The notes beneath the pieces were generated by a model that had not been told where the DNA came from, made no database searches, and saw only the letters and a list, made by a program, of their open reading frames with translations. This document shows, one piece after another, positions 40,972 to 50,003 of a DNA stretch of 64,000 nucleotides. The stretch's first letter is position 1, and every line of letters begins with the position of its first letter. Origin of the DNA: Saprospiraceae bacterium (GTDB lineage Bacteria; Bacteroidota; Bacteroidia; Chitinophagales; Saprospiraceae); NCBI GenBank assembly GCA_019638455.1, contig JAHBTU010000001.1:449501-513500 (forward strand). Direction: 5' to 3'. The position numbers and the translations under genes are program-made.

Positions 40972-43569
40972 CTAAAAACCCACCAGCAGCATCCCCCCCG
41001 ACGTCAAGCGCCCGTTTTCGCGCAAAAAACAAGGATAGTATCCTTTGGGAAGGCCAACGGGCAATTCGACCGTCTGAGGCAGGGCGTTCAGTTCTTCTTC
41101 CAAAATCAAACGGCCCAACAGGTCGAACACCACAAACGAGACAATTTCTGTCGGAGCTGCCACGACTTGGATGCTACCCGAACGTGTCGGATTGGGAAAA
41201 ACCAACACAGCCTTGGCCCCCCAGAAAAACACCGTCGCCGTGTCGCTGAGCAAGGTGATACCGTTGTTCAGCAGCAGTCTGGCGCGATATTGATTAGCGC
41301 CTTGCTGCGGCGGGTCCTGGAAGGCGAACTGTTCTGCTTCCACAGGCTGCCAAGTGTTGAGCAAGACAAACCCAGTGTCATTCATCTTTTCCATGCTGAC
41401 CGATTGCAACCCATATCGGGTGCCGATATTGAGCAGTAGGCTTGTGTTGAAATCGGCATCCAATTCGGCCAAAAAATTTTTGAAGTAACACGCCACGCCC
41501 TGTTCTTGGATGTCGGGGGCAGGGCTGCGAAGCCCCAGCGTGCTGTTGCGCCCCAATGGCGTGACGCTGAATCTTTGTTGCGGGAAAGCCGTTTTTTGCA
41601 ACACGATGAACGTGTCGCTCAGGAGCATTAAAGGCTCCAAATACTTTTCGTTGAGGCCAGCCAGCAAATAAGTGGCTTCGGGTGCGGCAGCGTTCCAATA
41701 GAGCAGGGTCGAGTCGGCGCAGTTGAACCCAATATCCATGCGCATTTGTCTGGCAATCAGAAAAGTGTCAGACTCAAATGTCTGCCCGTTCACGCGCATA
41801 CGCACCTGCGCTTCGGCAAACGAGTCTGGCAATAGCCACCGATGCCAACCTTGCCGCAAATCAACGGCAGGGGCAATCTCGCTCCAATCGGATGCGTCGA
41901 GCAAGCGATATTCCAACAAGCCAGTGGTGCCTGCTTGAAAGGTGTGCGACCAACGCAGCAGCACATCGCGCCCCCTGATGGCGGCATCGTTTTTCAAGGG
42001 AAAATCCCAAGTAAAGTGGGTGCTTTTTTCCCAAGCCCAAACCAGCGAAAAAGGTTGGGCAGTCGCCTGAATGTCTTCTCCCGTCACCCATATCTCATAC
42101 TGACCCGCTGGTGGGTTGTCCAGCGCGACCTGTTCGGCATTGTTCAAAGTGTCGCGGCGACGGGCGGCGCTTATTCGCAGCGAATCGGGGTGTGGAAAAG
42201 GATTCGGCACCCACGGGAGCCATGTGGAGCCATCAGACGCGACGACTTTCAAATCAAGGTCGTTGGTCAAAGCCTTGGGCGCACCGGGCATGGCAGGAGG
42301 CTCGTCCCAAGCAAGCATTATTTTGAGCGAGGCAGTGCCGTTGGGCACTTGAATGTAAAAGACCTGCGATTCGCCAGCCCCGATGAGGTCGTTTTCAAAT
42401 TGTTGGCTTGTCGTGGTTTGCATGGCTTTTGCGAGGTTTAGGCTGCCAAAACCGGTGAAAAAATCAGGCCCGGGCGGGGCCACATCGTCGGCGCTGTTGA
42501 GCAAAATGGCTCTGACGAGGGCTGCTTTCGGCAGCGTGCCCGTTTGTTCCAGCAGTGCTTGTTGCAATATCGCAGCCGCGCCCGACACCAGCGCAGCGCT
42601 TCCCGAGCTGCCGTCTTGGCCGAAGGCGACTAAATCAGGCTTGATGCGGCCGTCGTAGGCAGGGCCACGAGAGCTGAAGGGTGCGATTTGGCCGAAAGAA
42701 TCCACCGCGCCTACGGTCAGCACGTTTTTAGCCATTTTGAAATTGCCAGTCAGGTTGGCAAAGCCAGCCAAGCCGCCATAGGCGCCCGTGTTGGGTGCTT
42801 CAGGCCCTTTGTTTCCGGCGGAAAAAACATGGAGCAAGGTTGGGTGGGCGACCACACTTTGGTCATAAGCCATTGCCAATGCACCGTAATAGTTTTCAAT
42901 ATCGAGGCCGTAGGCGTGGTTTTGAACGCTGACTTTATGGGTGGTATAATCTTCATCGGGGAGCAAGTTGTTAAATCCATTGGAGCGCAGATTGGCACCC
43001 CAAGCCACGCCGCGTCCGGCAATTGCCGAGTTGCCTGCCCCGCCCACGATGGAGGCGACTATGTTGGCATGGGAGGTGATGGGAGGCATAGAGTTGGCGG
43101 CGTTCGTCGCGCGTTGCTTGAAATCCACGTCGGCGGTGTCGAATTGGTTTTCCTTGATGGAAATGGTAACAGGCGAACCATTCTGTGTGGGATAGCGCGT
43201 GTGCGCGACGTTTATCCGGTTGACAAAAAAATTGTGTCCCGGCACGGGCAATTCCTCTTGTGGCTGAGTCGAGGCCATATCCACAAACAACACATCGGGG
43301 CGGGGTAGGAGAGCGTTTTTGACATCTTGGGGAACTCCTCTCAACACCAATAGATTGGCAGGTGTGTATTCGTTCACAATTTCCCAATTTTGCGCCGTCG
43401 CCCATGCTCGAAAAATGTTCAGGTCACTTACTGTTACCATGAAATTTTTGGCGACAGCGCTGTTGTCGCGCCATTTCACGGAGGGCGAACATTTGTCTTG
43501 AAAAGGCTGCTGTGCGAATAGCAAGCTTTTGAGGGTGAGCAAGACTATGGGCAAAACCGTCTTTTTCAT
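40972..43569 (-). CDS. S8 (subtilisin-like) serine protease with T9SS sorting domain
   Basis: An 865-residue exported protease. A signal peptide (TVLPIVLLTLKSLLFAQ) precedes the S8 domain (about 130-400). Catalytic segments are divergent from textbook subtilases but recognisable: Asp in ISIKENQFDTADVDF, His in ITSHANIVASIVGG, oxyanion Asn in VFSAGNKGPE, and Ser in DGSSGSAALVSGAAA. A P-domain-like region and Ig-like modules follow, then a type A T9SS domain (VFPNPTRSGSIQVV...). Expected to be secreted for protein degradation. Confidence 0.92.
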   Translation of the reverse strand: MKKTVLPIVLLTLKSLLFAQQPFQDKCSPSVKWRDNSAVAKNFMVTVSDLNIFRAWATAQNWEIVNEYTPANLLVLRGVPQDVKNALLPRPDVLFVDMASTQPQEELPVPGHNFFVNRINVAHTRYPTQNGSPVTISIKENQFDTADVDFKQRATNAANSMPPITSHANIVASIVGGAGNSAIAGRGVAWGANLRSNGFNNLLPDEDYTTHKVSVQNHAYGLDIENYYGALAMAYDQSVVAHPTLLHVFSAGNKGPEAPNTGAYGGLAGFANLTGNFKMAKNVLTVGAVDSFGQIAPFSSRGPAYDGRIKPDLVAFGQDGSSGSAALVSGAAAILQQALLEQTGTLPKAALVRAILLNSADDVAPPGPDFFTGFGSLNLAKAMQTTTSQQFENDLIGAGESQVFYIQVPNGTASLKIMLAWDEPPAMPGAPKALTNDLDLKVVASDGSTWLPWVPNPFPHPDSLRISAARRRDTLNNAEQVALDNPPAGQYEIWVTGEDIQATAQPFSLVWAWEKSTHFTWDFPLKNDAAIRGRDVLLRWSHTFQAGTTGLLEYRLLDASDWSEIAPAVDLRQGWHRWLLPDSFAEAQVRMRVNGQTFESDTFLIARQMRMDIGFNCADSTLLYWNAAAPEATYLLAGLNEKYLEPLMLLSDTFIVLQKTAFPQQRFSVTPLGRNSTLGLRSPAPDIQEQGVACYFKNFLAELDADFNTSLLLNIGTRYGLQSVSMEKMNDTGFVLLNTWQPVEAEQFAFQDPPQQGANQYRARLLLNNGITLLSDTATVFFWGAKAVLVFPNPTRSGSIQVVAAPTEIVSFVVFDLLGRLILEEELNALPQTVELPVGLPKGYYPCFLRENGRLTSGGMLLVGF

Positions 43570-43586
43570 AAATTTGACTCAACAAT

Positions 43587-44246
43587 ATGTGCCACAAAAG
43601 AAACATCTTTTCAGCCTTGTTTGTGCTTTGCTTTGTTTATTCTTGTCAAATGGATAAAAAAACGACCGAACCTCCAGTGTCAACCGAATCAACCCATTCC
43701 GCTGAGGGCAAGGTAGCCGAGCAACCTACGGTGTTGGCTATTTTGGATGGCAAGGTGGTGCTGACTGATAGCACTTTCACTCCTATCCCGCATTGGGCCG
43801 ACAAGTCCTACACGATTTTTTATTGCGTGCGGCACGCGGAAAAAAGAAAAGACCAAGGCGACAACCCCGAGTTGACGGAAGAGGGAATGGCCCGCGCCCA
43901 GCGCCTGGGCTTGATATTGTCGCAGGAAAGATTGGACATGGCCTTTTCCACCAATTTCAAACGGACGGTGCAAACCGCCGAGGAGGTGAGAAGACAAGCC
44001 GAAAAAGCGCCGCCCGGCTCTTCCTATCCCCCGTCCATGCAAGATGTCTGGCTGGACGAGACATTGAGAACGGGTGCCGGGAAACGTTTCTTGGTGGTGG
44101 GACACCAAAACACCGTGCCGCAGCTGCTCAACAGGCTGACTGGAAGCACGGAATTTCAGGACATACCCGACAACGACCACGGGCGGCTTTATGTCGCTGT
44201 CTCGAAGGGCATCGGGGAGACGGAGGTGCTGGAGTTTCGATATTGA
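43587..44246 (+). CDS. Histidine phosphatase-family lipoprotein
   Basis: 219 residues with a lipoprotein signal (FSALFVLCFVYSC). The phosphoglycerate-mutase-like core shows the catalytic RHAEKR, the acid region DMAFSTNFKRTVQTAEEV, and the second histidine in VVGHQNTVPQLL. An extended N-terminal segment of about 60 residues precedes the core. Probable periplasmic phosphatase or a non-enzymatic SixA-like protein. Only 17 bp separates its ATG from that of the divergent S8 protease. Confidence 0.88.
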   Translation: MCHKRNIFSALFVLCFVYSCQMDKKTTEPPVSTESTHSAEGKVAEQPTVLAILDGKVVLTDSTFTPIPHWADKSYTIFYCVRHAEKRKDQGDNPELTEEGMARAQRLGLILSQERLDMAFSTNFKRTVQTAEEVRRQAEKAPPGSSYPPSMQDVWLDETLRTGAGKRFLVVGHQNTVPQLLNRLTGSTEFQDIPDNDHGRLYVAVSKGIGETEVLEFRY

Positions 44247-44274
44247 GTGCGTGTGAGACAGCCCCTTTCGGGGA

Positions 44275-44805
44275 CTACTCTTTGACGAATTTGAGTGCAG
44301 CCGAATTGATGCAATAGCGCAGGCCCGTAGGTGGTGGGCCGTCGTCGAACACATGGCCTTGGTGACCTCCGCAACGCGCACATTCTACCTCGGTGCGCAC
44401 CATGCCATAACTTTTGTCCTGATGTTCGGTGATGTATTCACCTTTGATGGGCTGATAAAATGAGGGCCATCCCGTGCCGGATTCAAATTTTGTCTCTGAG
44501 CTAAACAAGGGCAGCCCGCACCCTGCGCAGATGTAAGTGCCTTTTTCTTTGTTGTCCCAAAGGCTGCCAGTGAACGCCCTTTCGGTGCCTTCCTTGCGAA
44601 GCACATAGTATTCCGTGTCGCTCAATTGTTTTTTCCACTCTGCGTCGGTTTTGGTGACTTTCACCAATTGGCCGTTTTCGTATTTCGGCGGCACGATGGT
44701 GTCGGATGCCATGTTGGTAGCGGCTACGGTGTCGCTGCTGCTGGGAGATGGTCTTTCAGCGGCGTTGCAGGCGAGCAACACCAGAAAAATAGACAGGTAC
44801 TTCAT
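44275..44805 (-). CDS. msrB: Peptide methionine (R)-S-oxide reductase MsrB, lipoprotein
   Basis: 176 residues. A lipoprotein signal ([11 protein letters not shown]) places it in the cell envelope. The MsrB domain is complete: two zinc-binding CxxC motifs (CAGC, CARC), [16 protein letters not shown], and the catalytic cysteine in RYCINSAAL. It repairs oxidised methionine in exported proteins using thioredoxin-like reductants. ATG 44805 gives the signal peptide. Confidence 0.96.
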   Translation of the reverse strand: MKYLSIFLVLLACNAAERPSPSSSDTVAATNMASDTIVPPKYENGQLVKVTKTDAEWKKQLSDTEYYVLRKEGTERAFTGSLWDNKEKGTYICAGCGLPLFSSETKFESGTGWPSFYQPIKGEYITEHQDKSYGMVRTEVECARCGGHQGHVFDDGPPPTGLRYCINSAALKFVKE

Positions 44806-44889
44806 AGTTGTTGAAATTTTGTGTGTGCTTAAAAAATACGAGGACACACGCCCGCATGGATTTTTAAAACAGTCACTTAGTCCCGTCGG

Positions 44890-45333
44890 TCACTTGCGTT
44901 TTCTTGGCTGGTTCCATTCCTCGCGCTCCGCGAAATTGACAATCTTTTTCATGAAATTCACCATTGACAAGAAGACAAGGAAACCCACTGTGACCACGAA
45001 AAAAATCCATCGGTATGTCCCTGCCTCGCGCAGTGGAATGCCGGAGAACATCCATGCGGCAAGGCCCGTACACAACGCCAATCCCATGTAGGCGTACATG
45101 GAACGGCCCCAATACTTTAAAAAACTGTCGGCGCGAAGACTCATCAGGCTGTTGAGCAAGGCGAAAAGCAGCATGAAGGCGGCGGCAATGGACCACGCGA
45201 ACAGCGACTCCACGGGATAGATTTTCGAGACGGTGAGCAGCCAGCCGCCCAACATGAGGAAGAGCGCCCCTGCCAGCACAACCACAGCCTGCGCCACCGG
45301 GTTGTCAATTTTTTTGAAATCAGATTCGAGCAT
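44890..45333 (-). CDS. Hypothetical membrane protein (four helices)
   Basis: 147 residues, about four transmembrane segments (AVVVLAGALFLMLGGWLLTV; SIAAAFMLLFALLNSL; YMGLALCTGLAAWMF; IFFVVTVGFLVFLSMVNFM), with a basic C-terminus (EWNQPRKRK). I do not recognise the family. It is 6 bp downstream of the next gene on the same strand and probably in one operon with it. Confidence 0.75.
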   Translation of the reverse strand: MLESDFKKIDNPVAQAVVVLAGALFLMLGGWLLTVSKIYPVESLFAWSIAAAFMLLFALLNSLMSLRADSFLKYWGRSMYAYMGLALCTGLAAWMFSGIPLREAGTYRWIFFVVTVGFLVFLSMVNFMKKIVNFAEREEWNQPRKRK

Positions 45334-45339
45334 ACGTCA

Positions 45340-45750
45340 TCATTTTATCATCACGCCCTTGCGATGAAGCAAAGGGATTTCGGTGAAGTTCATCTGGTCG
45401 AGGCTGCCAGCCACGAACACATATTTTTTGTCGTAGAGATAGTCGTTGAGAGAAAAACTGACCCAGTACTCGTTGGCGATGCCCAGCACGTCTTTTTGCA
45501 CCGGTTCGATTTTTACGGCTTCCTGCGGGCCTATTTCATCCCAGAAGTAGCGGAGTGTGGTGGTCTGGCGCTCCTCGCCATCAATGATGCCGTAGCCCCG
45601 TGAGTTGACCAACACGGAGCGAATCGGCTCGTCTTTTAGATTGATGAGCCATGTGTCCCAGAATTCCTCGTGGTCTTCTTCGAAGTCCATGCGCGGCACG
45701 ACGGCGACAGCGAGGTTTTCCACTTTCAAAATGGGAATGTCTTTTATCAT
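45340..45750 (-). CDS. Conserved hypothetical protein
   Basis: 136 residues, soluble, with alternating beta strands (LAVAVVPRMDF, WDTWLINLKDEPIRSVLVNSRGYG, EYWVSFSLNDYLYDKKYVFVAG). Similar small proteins are widespread in Bacteroidota without an established function; I do not assign one. It precedes the four-helix membrane protein gene by 6 bp. Confidence 0.7.
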   Translation of the reverse strand: MIKDIPILKVENLAVAVVPRMDFEEDHEEFWDTWLINLKDEPIRSVLVNSRGYGIIDGEERQTTTLRYFWDEIGPQEAVKIEPVQKDVLGIANEYWVSFSLNDYLYDKKYVFVAGSLDQMNFTEIPLLHRKGVMIK

Positions 45751-45825
45751 GACGTTGGTGATGTGTTGGTGTGGTGATTTGGTTAATTGGTGATTGCTTG
45801 TCGGTCAAGTTGCTGAAGTAGTGTG

Positions 45826-46545
45826 TCAGCCTGCAATTTCGCATTCGAATACTGCGGCGAAATGGCGTTTGAGCCGTTCTTTCACGGCTTGCATATCCAC
45901 TGGGCGGCCCGTTTCCGCAGCCAATGACGTCACCGTTTTGTCCTCATCGGCGATGCCACAAGGTACGATATAATTGAAGTATTCGAGCGGGGTGTTTATG
46001 TTAAAAGCCCAGCCGTGCAAAGTGACCCAACGGCTTAAATGGACCCCGATGGCGCAGATTTTACGGTTGACGGTTGAGGGTTCAAGGTTTGAGGTGTTTT
46101 TCACCCAAACGCCTGTGTAGTCCTTGATTCTAAATGACTCTACATCATACTCGGCGAGGGTTCGGATGATGACTTCCTCGATATTGCGCACATAGCGATG
46201 CACGTCGGTAAAAAAACATTCGAGGTCGAGAATAGGGTAGCCGACGATTTGGCCGGGGCCGTGAAACGTGATGTCGCCTCCGCGATTGATGGGGAAAAAT
46301 TGGATGCCGCGAGCGAGGAGTTCGTCCGCCGAGAGCAACAAATTGTCCATTGAGCCGCTTTTCCCAAGTGTGTAAACGGGCGGGTGCTCGACGAACAAGA
46401 GTTGGTGCGCTTGCGGATAGTTGCCGGGCTTTAAATCCCTGTTTTTCAATTTATTTTCAACCAAAACGCGATGCAGCGAGGTTTGAAAATCCCACGCCGA
46501 TTGGTAGTCCATGAAGCCCAAATCCCGAAACTGGACGGTTTGCAT
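45826..46545 (-). CDS. lipB: Octanoyltransferase LipB with repeat-encoded insertion
   Basis: 239 residues. LipB moves octanoate from acyl carrier protein to lipoyl domains. Signature motifs are YPQAHQLLFVEHPPVYTLG, RGGDITFHGPGQIVGYPI and KICAIGVHLSRWVTLHGWAFN, with the family Lys and Cys (IVPCGI) present. Between GVWV and KICAIG the protein carries about eleven extra residues (NTSNLEPSTVN) encoded by 46065-46094, which resembles the intergenic GGTTGA.GGTT repeats. ATG 46545 matches the usual N-terminus; the upstream frame is non-homologous. Confidence 0.95.
   Translation of the reverse strand: MQTVQFRDLGFMDYQSAWDFQTSLHRVLVENKLKNRDLKPGNYPQAHQLLFVEHPPVYTLGKSGSMDNLLLSADELLARGIQFFPINRGGDITFHGPGQIVGYPILDLECFFTDVHRYVRNIEEVIIRTLAEYDVESFRIKDYTGVWVKNTSNLEPSTVNRKICAIGVHLSRWVTLHGWAFNINTPLEYFNYIVPCGIADEDKTVTSLAAETGRPVDMQAVKERLKRHFAAVFECEIAG
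46065..46094. repeat. GGTTGACGGTTGAGGGTT-type repeat inside lipB
   Basis: A stretch of (A/C)GGTTGA/GGTTCAAGGTTTGAGG units within coding sequence, similar in style to the repeats at 18.8 and 19.2 kb. It is in frame and adds residues to a surface loop. Confidence 0.5.
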
Positions 46546-46696
46546 GGTCGGTAAAACAGCGAAGGAGAAAGGATGTTTTGAGCGATGTGGCGGCCAATAC
46601 TCGGCTGCCGAAGTCTTTTCAAAGAAAACAAGGTGTGCGCAACCTACAACGGCGCGGAACACCTACCTTTGCATCCCGTAACAGCGATAACGTACT

Positions 46697-48298
46697 ATGA
46701 CGAAATACATCTTTGTTACGGGCGGTGTCACCTCTTCGCTCGGAAAAGGCATACTTTGTGCCTCGCTCGCCAAACTGCTTCAGGCTCGCGGCTTCTCCGT
46801 AACAATTCAAAAATTCGACCCTTACCTCAACGTGGACCCCGGCACGCTCAACCCCTATGAGCATGGGGAGTGCTATGTGACGGACGACGGCGCGGAAACC
46901 GACCTCGACCTCGGTCACTACGAGCGATTTCTCAACAAGCCCACTTCGCAGGCCAACAACGTCACCACGGGGCGGATTTATCAAACGGTCATCAATCAAG
47001 AACGAGAAGGCGCCTATCTCGGCAAAACGGTGCAGGTCATCCCGCACATCACCGACGAAATCAAGCGCCGGATGCTGCTATTGGGGCAATCGGGCCAATT
47101 TGATTTGGTCATCACAGAGTTGGGCGGCACGGTGGGCGACATCGAGGCGCTGCCTTATATCGAATCGGTGCGTCAGCTGCGCTGGGAACTTGGGCGCGAC
47201 AACTGTTTGGTGATTCACCTGACGCTGATACCGTTTTTGAACGCCGCAAAGGAACTGAAAACAAAACCCACGCAACACTCGGTGAAAGAGCTGTTAAGCC
47301 TCGGCGTTCAGCCCGATGTGTTGGCTTGCCGCACGGAGCACCCTCTTGGCCCCGACATACGGCGCAAGCTGGCACAGTTTTGCAACGTGGAAACGGGCAG
47401 CGTCATAGAGGCGCTCGACGCGGAAAGCATCTATGATGTGCCATTGTTGCTTTTGAAAGAGCGCCTCGACGCGGTAGTGATTTCCAAGCTGCATCTGCGC
47501 GACACCAAAGAGCCGAATCTAAGTTCTTGGAAAAACTTTTTGGGCAAACTCAAAAACCCCCTCCACGAAGTCAAGATTGGTCTCATCGGCAAATACAACG
47601 AACTGCCTGACGCTTACAAATCTATCTACGAGTCCTTCGTTCATGCGGGAGCGGTGAACGAGTGCAAAGTGCGCGTCACCCCCATCCATGCCGAGGATTT
47701 GGAAGGCAGTTACAAAGATGTGAGCAAGGTGCTTGCGTCATTCAACGGCGTACTTGTCGCGCCGGGCTTTGGTGAACGCGGCATAGAGGGAAAGCTATCG
47801 GCGATTCGTTATGCTCGCGAACACAACATCCCATTTTTTGGCATCTGCCTCGGCATGCAAACAGCTTGCGTAGAGTTTGCCCGCAGTGTTTTGCATCTGG
47901 AAGGGGCGGCCTCCACAGAGGTGATGCCCAACACGCCTCACCCAGTCATAGACATGATGAGTGAGCAAAAAACGATCACTCAAAAAGGCGGCACCATGCG
48001 TCTTGGGGCATATCCTTGTGAGTTGAAAAAAAAGTCGAAGGCGCACGCGGCCTATGGCGAGTTGCTCATCAGTGAGCGCCACCGCCACCGCTGGGAGTTC
48101 AACAACGCCTACTTGGAGCATTTTGAAAAGGCCGGGATGAGCGCAACCGGCATCAACCCCGAATCGAAGCTGGTGGAAATCATGGAGCTAAAAGACCACA
48201 AGTGGTTTGTGGGGGTACAGTTTCACCCTGAATTGAAGAGCACGGTGGAAAACCCGCACCCCTTGTTCGTTGCTTTTGTGAAAGCGTGCATGGGCTGA
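46697..48298 (+). CDS. pyrG: CTP synthase
   Basis: 533 residues, the standard length. The N-terminal amidoligase domain begins [17 protein letters not shown] and includes [20 protein letters not shown]. The C-terminal glutamine amidotransferase has the nucleophile in [17 protein letters not shown] and the catalytic His-Glu in [10 protein letters not shown]. It converts UTP to CTP in the cytoplasm. Divergent from lipB with about 150 bp between. Confidence 0.98.
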   Translation: MTKYIFVTGGVTSSLGKGILCASLAKLLQARGFSVTIQKFDPYLNVDPGTLNPYEHGECYVTDDGAETDLDLGHYERFLNKPTSQANNVTTGRIYQTVINQEREGAYLGKTVQVIPHITDEIKRRMLLLGQSGQFDLVITELGGTVGDIEALPYIESVRQLRWELGRDNCLVIHLTLIPFLNAAKELKTKPTQHSVKELLSLGVQPDVLACRTEHPLGPDIRRKLAQFCNVETGSVIEALDAESIYDVPLLLLKERLDAVVISKLHLRDTKEPNLSSWKNFLGKLKNPLHEVKIGLIGKYNELPDAYKSIYESFVHAGAVNECKVRVTPIHAEDLEGSYKDVSKVLASFNGVLVAPGFGERGIEGKLSAIRYAREHNIPFFGICLGMQTACVEFARSVLHLEGAASTEVMPNTPHPVIDMMSEQKTITQKGGTMRLGAYPCELKKKSKAHAAYGELLISERHRHRWEFNNAYLEHFEKAGMSATGINPESKLVEIMELKDHKWFVGVQFHPELKSTVENPHPLFVAFVKACMG

Positions 48299-48376
48299 GA
48301 GTCTATTCTGAGTGTGGAATAATTTTTGTACCTATGCACTTTGTTTTACCCGTTCATTTTAAACTCTTTAATTGTC

Positions 48377-48811
48377 ATGCAAAGACTGATTCCCGCTCTT
48401 TTGTTCGGCCTTTTGGCTTTTGTCTCGTGCACCAAATCTGACACGGACGACCAGCAAAAACTGCTCAACGACCAATGGTATGTGGCCTATTTCGAGACCA
48501 TTCCAACTGGCACGACCGTGCCGACAGACAAAACCTCCGATTTCACTGGCTTTACTTTTGAGTTTAACGACAACGACGAATTGGTGGTTCGTTCGCCCAA
48601 CGGCAGCAACGCCACTGCTCAATGGAAGGCGCTGGACAACGACACCAAGATGGGCATCAAAATGGCCAATCCCTTTGCCCCGATTGATGCATTGATGGGC
48701 AACTGGCATATTACAGAGAAGACAGCCAATAGCCTTGAGCTGAAAAGCATTGATGCCTTTGCCACTGGCCCTAATTTCTCAAGCACAACGGTTTACTTCA
48801 AAAAACAGTAA
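48377..48811 (+). CDS. Small lipocalin-like lipoprotein
   Basis: 144 residues. The lipoprotein signal is MQRLIPALLFGLLAFVSC. The mature part (LLNDQWYVAYFETI... FEFNDNDELVV... MGNWHITEKTANSLEL) has the repeated W-containing strand pattern of small lipocalin-like Bacteroidota lipoproteins. Function unknown. Start chosen at 48377 for the signal peptide. Confidence 0.75.
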   Translation: MQRLIPALLFGLLAFVSCTKSDTDDQQKLLNDQWYVAYFETIPTGTTVPTDKTSDFTGFTFEFNDNDELVVRSPNGSNATAQWKALDNDTKMGIKMANPFAPIDALMGNWHITEKTANSLELKSIDAFATGPNFSSTTVYFKKQ

Positions 48812-48837
48812 GCACCTAACACTATATCCATTTTAAG

Positions 48838-48880
48838 AGCCTGTTTTGCCTGACGCAGTGGTAAAGCAGGCTTTTTTTGT
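48838..48880 (+). terminator. Terminator after the small lipoprotein gene
   Basis: AGCCTG and CAGGCT arms with TTTTTTT on the plus strand, just before the convergent dienelactone hydrolase gene. Confidence 0.75.
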
Positions 48881-48883
48881 GCC

Positions 48884-49732
48884 TCAAACCAAGTGTTTTT
48901 GGAAAAAAGCGAGTGTTCGTTGCCAAGCCAATTTGGCGGCAGCCTCGTCGTAGCGGGCAGCAGAGGTGTCGTTGTGGAAAGCGTGGTTGACCCCTTCGTA
49001 CATATACAGCTCGTAGCGCGTGCCAGCCTTTTTGAGCGCCTCCTCAAATGCGGCAATACCAGCGTTGACACGTTCGTCGAGGCTGGCGTAGTGGAGTTGA
49101 AGAGCTGCCTTTATTTTGGGCACTTCGCCCACATCAGGCTGACGGCCATAAAAGGCGACGGCAGCGCGAAGCGCGGGCACATTTACGGCCAAATTGTTGG
49201 CCATCAGCCCGCCCCAACAAAAACCAACACAGCCAAAGCTGCCGTTGCAGTCTTTCCGTGTTTTTAAAAAATCGAACACTCGGATAAAATTTTGCAGGCT
49301 TTCCTCGGCCTTGAGGGTGGTGAATAGTTGGCGGGCATCGTCCTCGTTGGGAGGTGTGCCGCCCAAAGGAGCCAAGGCATTGGGGGCAATGGCCAAATAG
49401 CCCGCTTGGGCCGCTCGTCGAGTCACATCTTCTATGTGTGCATTGAGGCCCCGGTTTTCATGCACGACGACGACCGCCGCGTATCGCTTTTGCTGCCCGG
49501 GTCGGGCCAAGTATGCTTTCATCTCGCCATTCACGCCGGGATACGCAACATATTCGGCGAACAAGCCGTCTGCATGAGTTTTGGCTGCTGCGGAGCAGGA
49601 TTCGAGCAAAGGCAACAATGCCATGGCTGCCGCCGCGCCGCCGGCAAGTTGGGTCAGCTGTTCCAAAAATTCCTTGCGCGACAGCGGCTTGTGGGTGTAT
49701 TCGTCGTAGAGGCGGATGATGCGTTGGTCCAT
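48884..49732 (-). CDS. Dienelactone hydrolase-family protein
   Basis: 282 residues, alpha/beta-hydrolase fold. The DLH triad is readable: nucleophile Cys in GCVGFCWGG, Asp in YASLDERVN, and His in GVNHAFHND. An N-terminal export signal (LTQLAGGAAAAMALLPLLESC) with a possible lipobox precedes the domain, as in many annotated carboxymethylenebutenolidases of Bacteroidota. The substrate is unknown. Its 5' region contains a promoter and a terminator-like hairpin before the ATG. Confidence 0.92.
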   Translation of the reverse strand: MDQRIIRLYDEYTHKPLSRKEFLEQLTQLAGGAAAAMALLPLLESCSAAAKTHADGLFAEYVAYPGVNGEMKAYLARPGQQKRYAAVVVVHENRGLNAHIEDVTRRAAQAGYLAIAPNALAPLGGTPPNEDDARQLFTTLKAEESLQNFIRVFDFLKTRKDCNGSFGCVGFCWGGLMANNLAVNVPALRAAVAFYGRQPDVGEVPKIKAALQLHYASLDERVNAGIAAFEEALKKAGTRYELYMYEGVNHAFHNDTSAARYDEAAAKLAWQRTLAFFQKHLV

Positions 49733-49796
49733 GCGTCAAAAAAATGGTGAGCGAACGCGTAAATGTAGCGTCTGCTTTCCATGCAAGCACAAAAAA

Positions 49797-49822
49797 ATGC
49801 CCAACCCCGACAAAACGGGCAT
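49797..49822 (-). terminator. Terminator-like hairpin in the 5' region of the DLH gene
   Basis: ATGCCC and GGGCAT arms, followed by TTTTTTT on the minus strand, 58 bp or more before the DLH start codon. No gene lies upstream on this strand, so it may be an attenuator of DLH. Confidence 0.45.
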
Positions 49823-49908
49823 CGTCTTGCGGTTAAAATGGCTCTTGAAAAGAATTTTGCTGCGACAGATGCACGGGCAATTTCTTTAAAAGCCTACTTT
49901 TCGGCTTC

Positions 49909-49939
49909 TAAATTTAATCCTTTAATCCTCGCGTCCAAA
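49909..49939 (-). promoter_or_regulatory. Candidate promoter TTTG-N19-TAAATTTA
   Basis: On the minus strand, TTTG (49939-49936), 19 nt, TAAATTTA (49916-49909). This matches the consensus except for the last base. It would give a leader of about 170 nt before the DLH gene. Confidence 0.4.
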
Positions 49940-50003
49940 CGTCGTTCCCGGACTTGATAATCTCCTGAATTTCTGTCAGGACTTTAAACAATCTCTCACA
50001 CGG

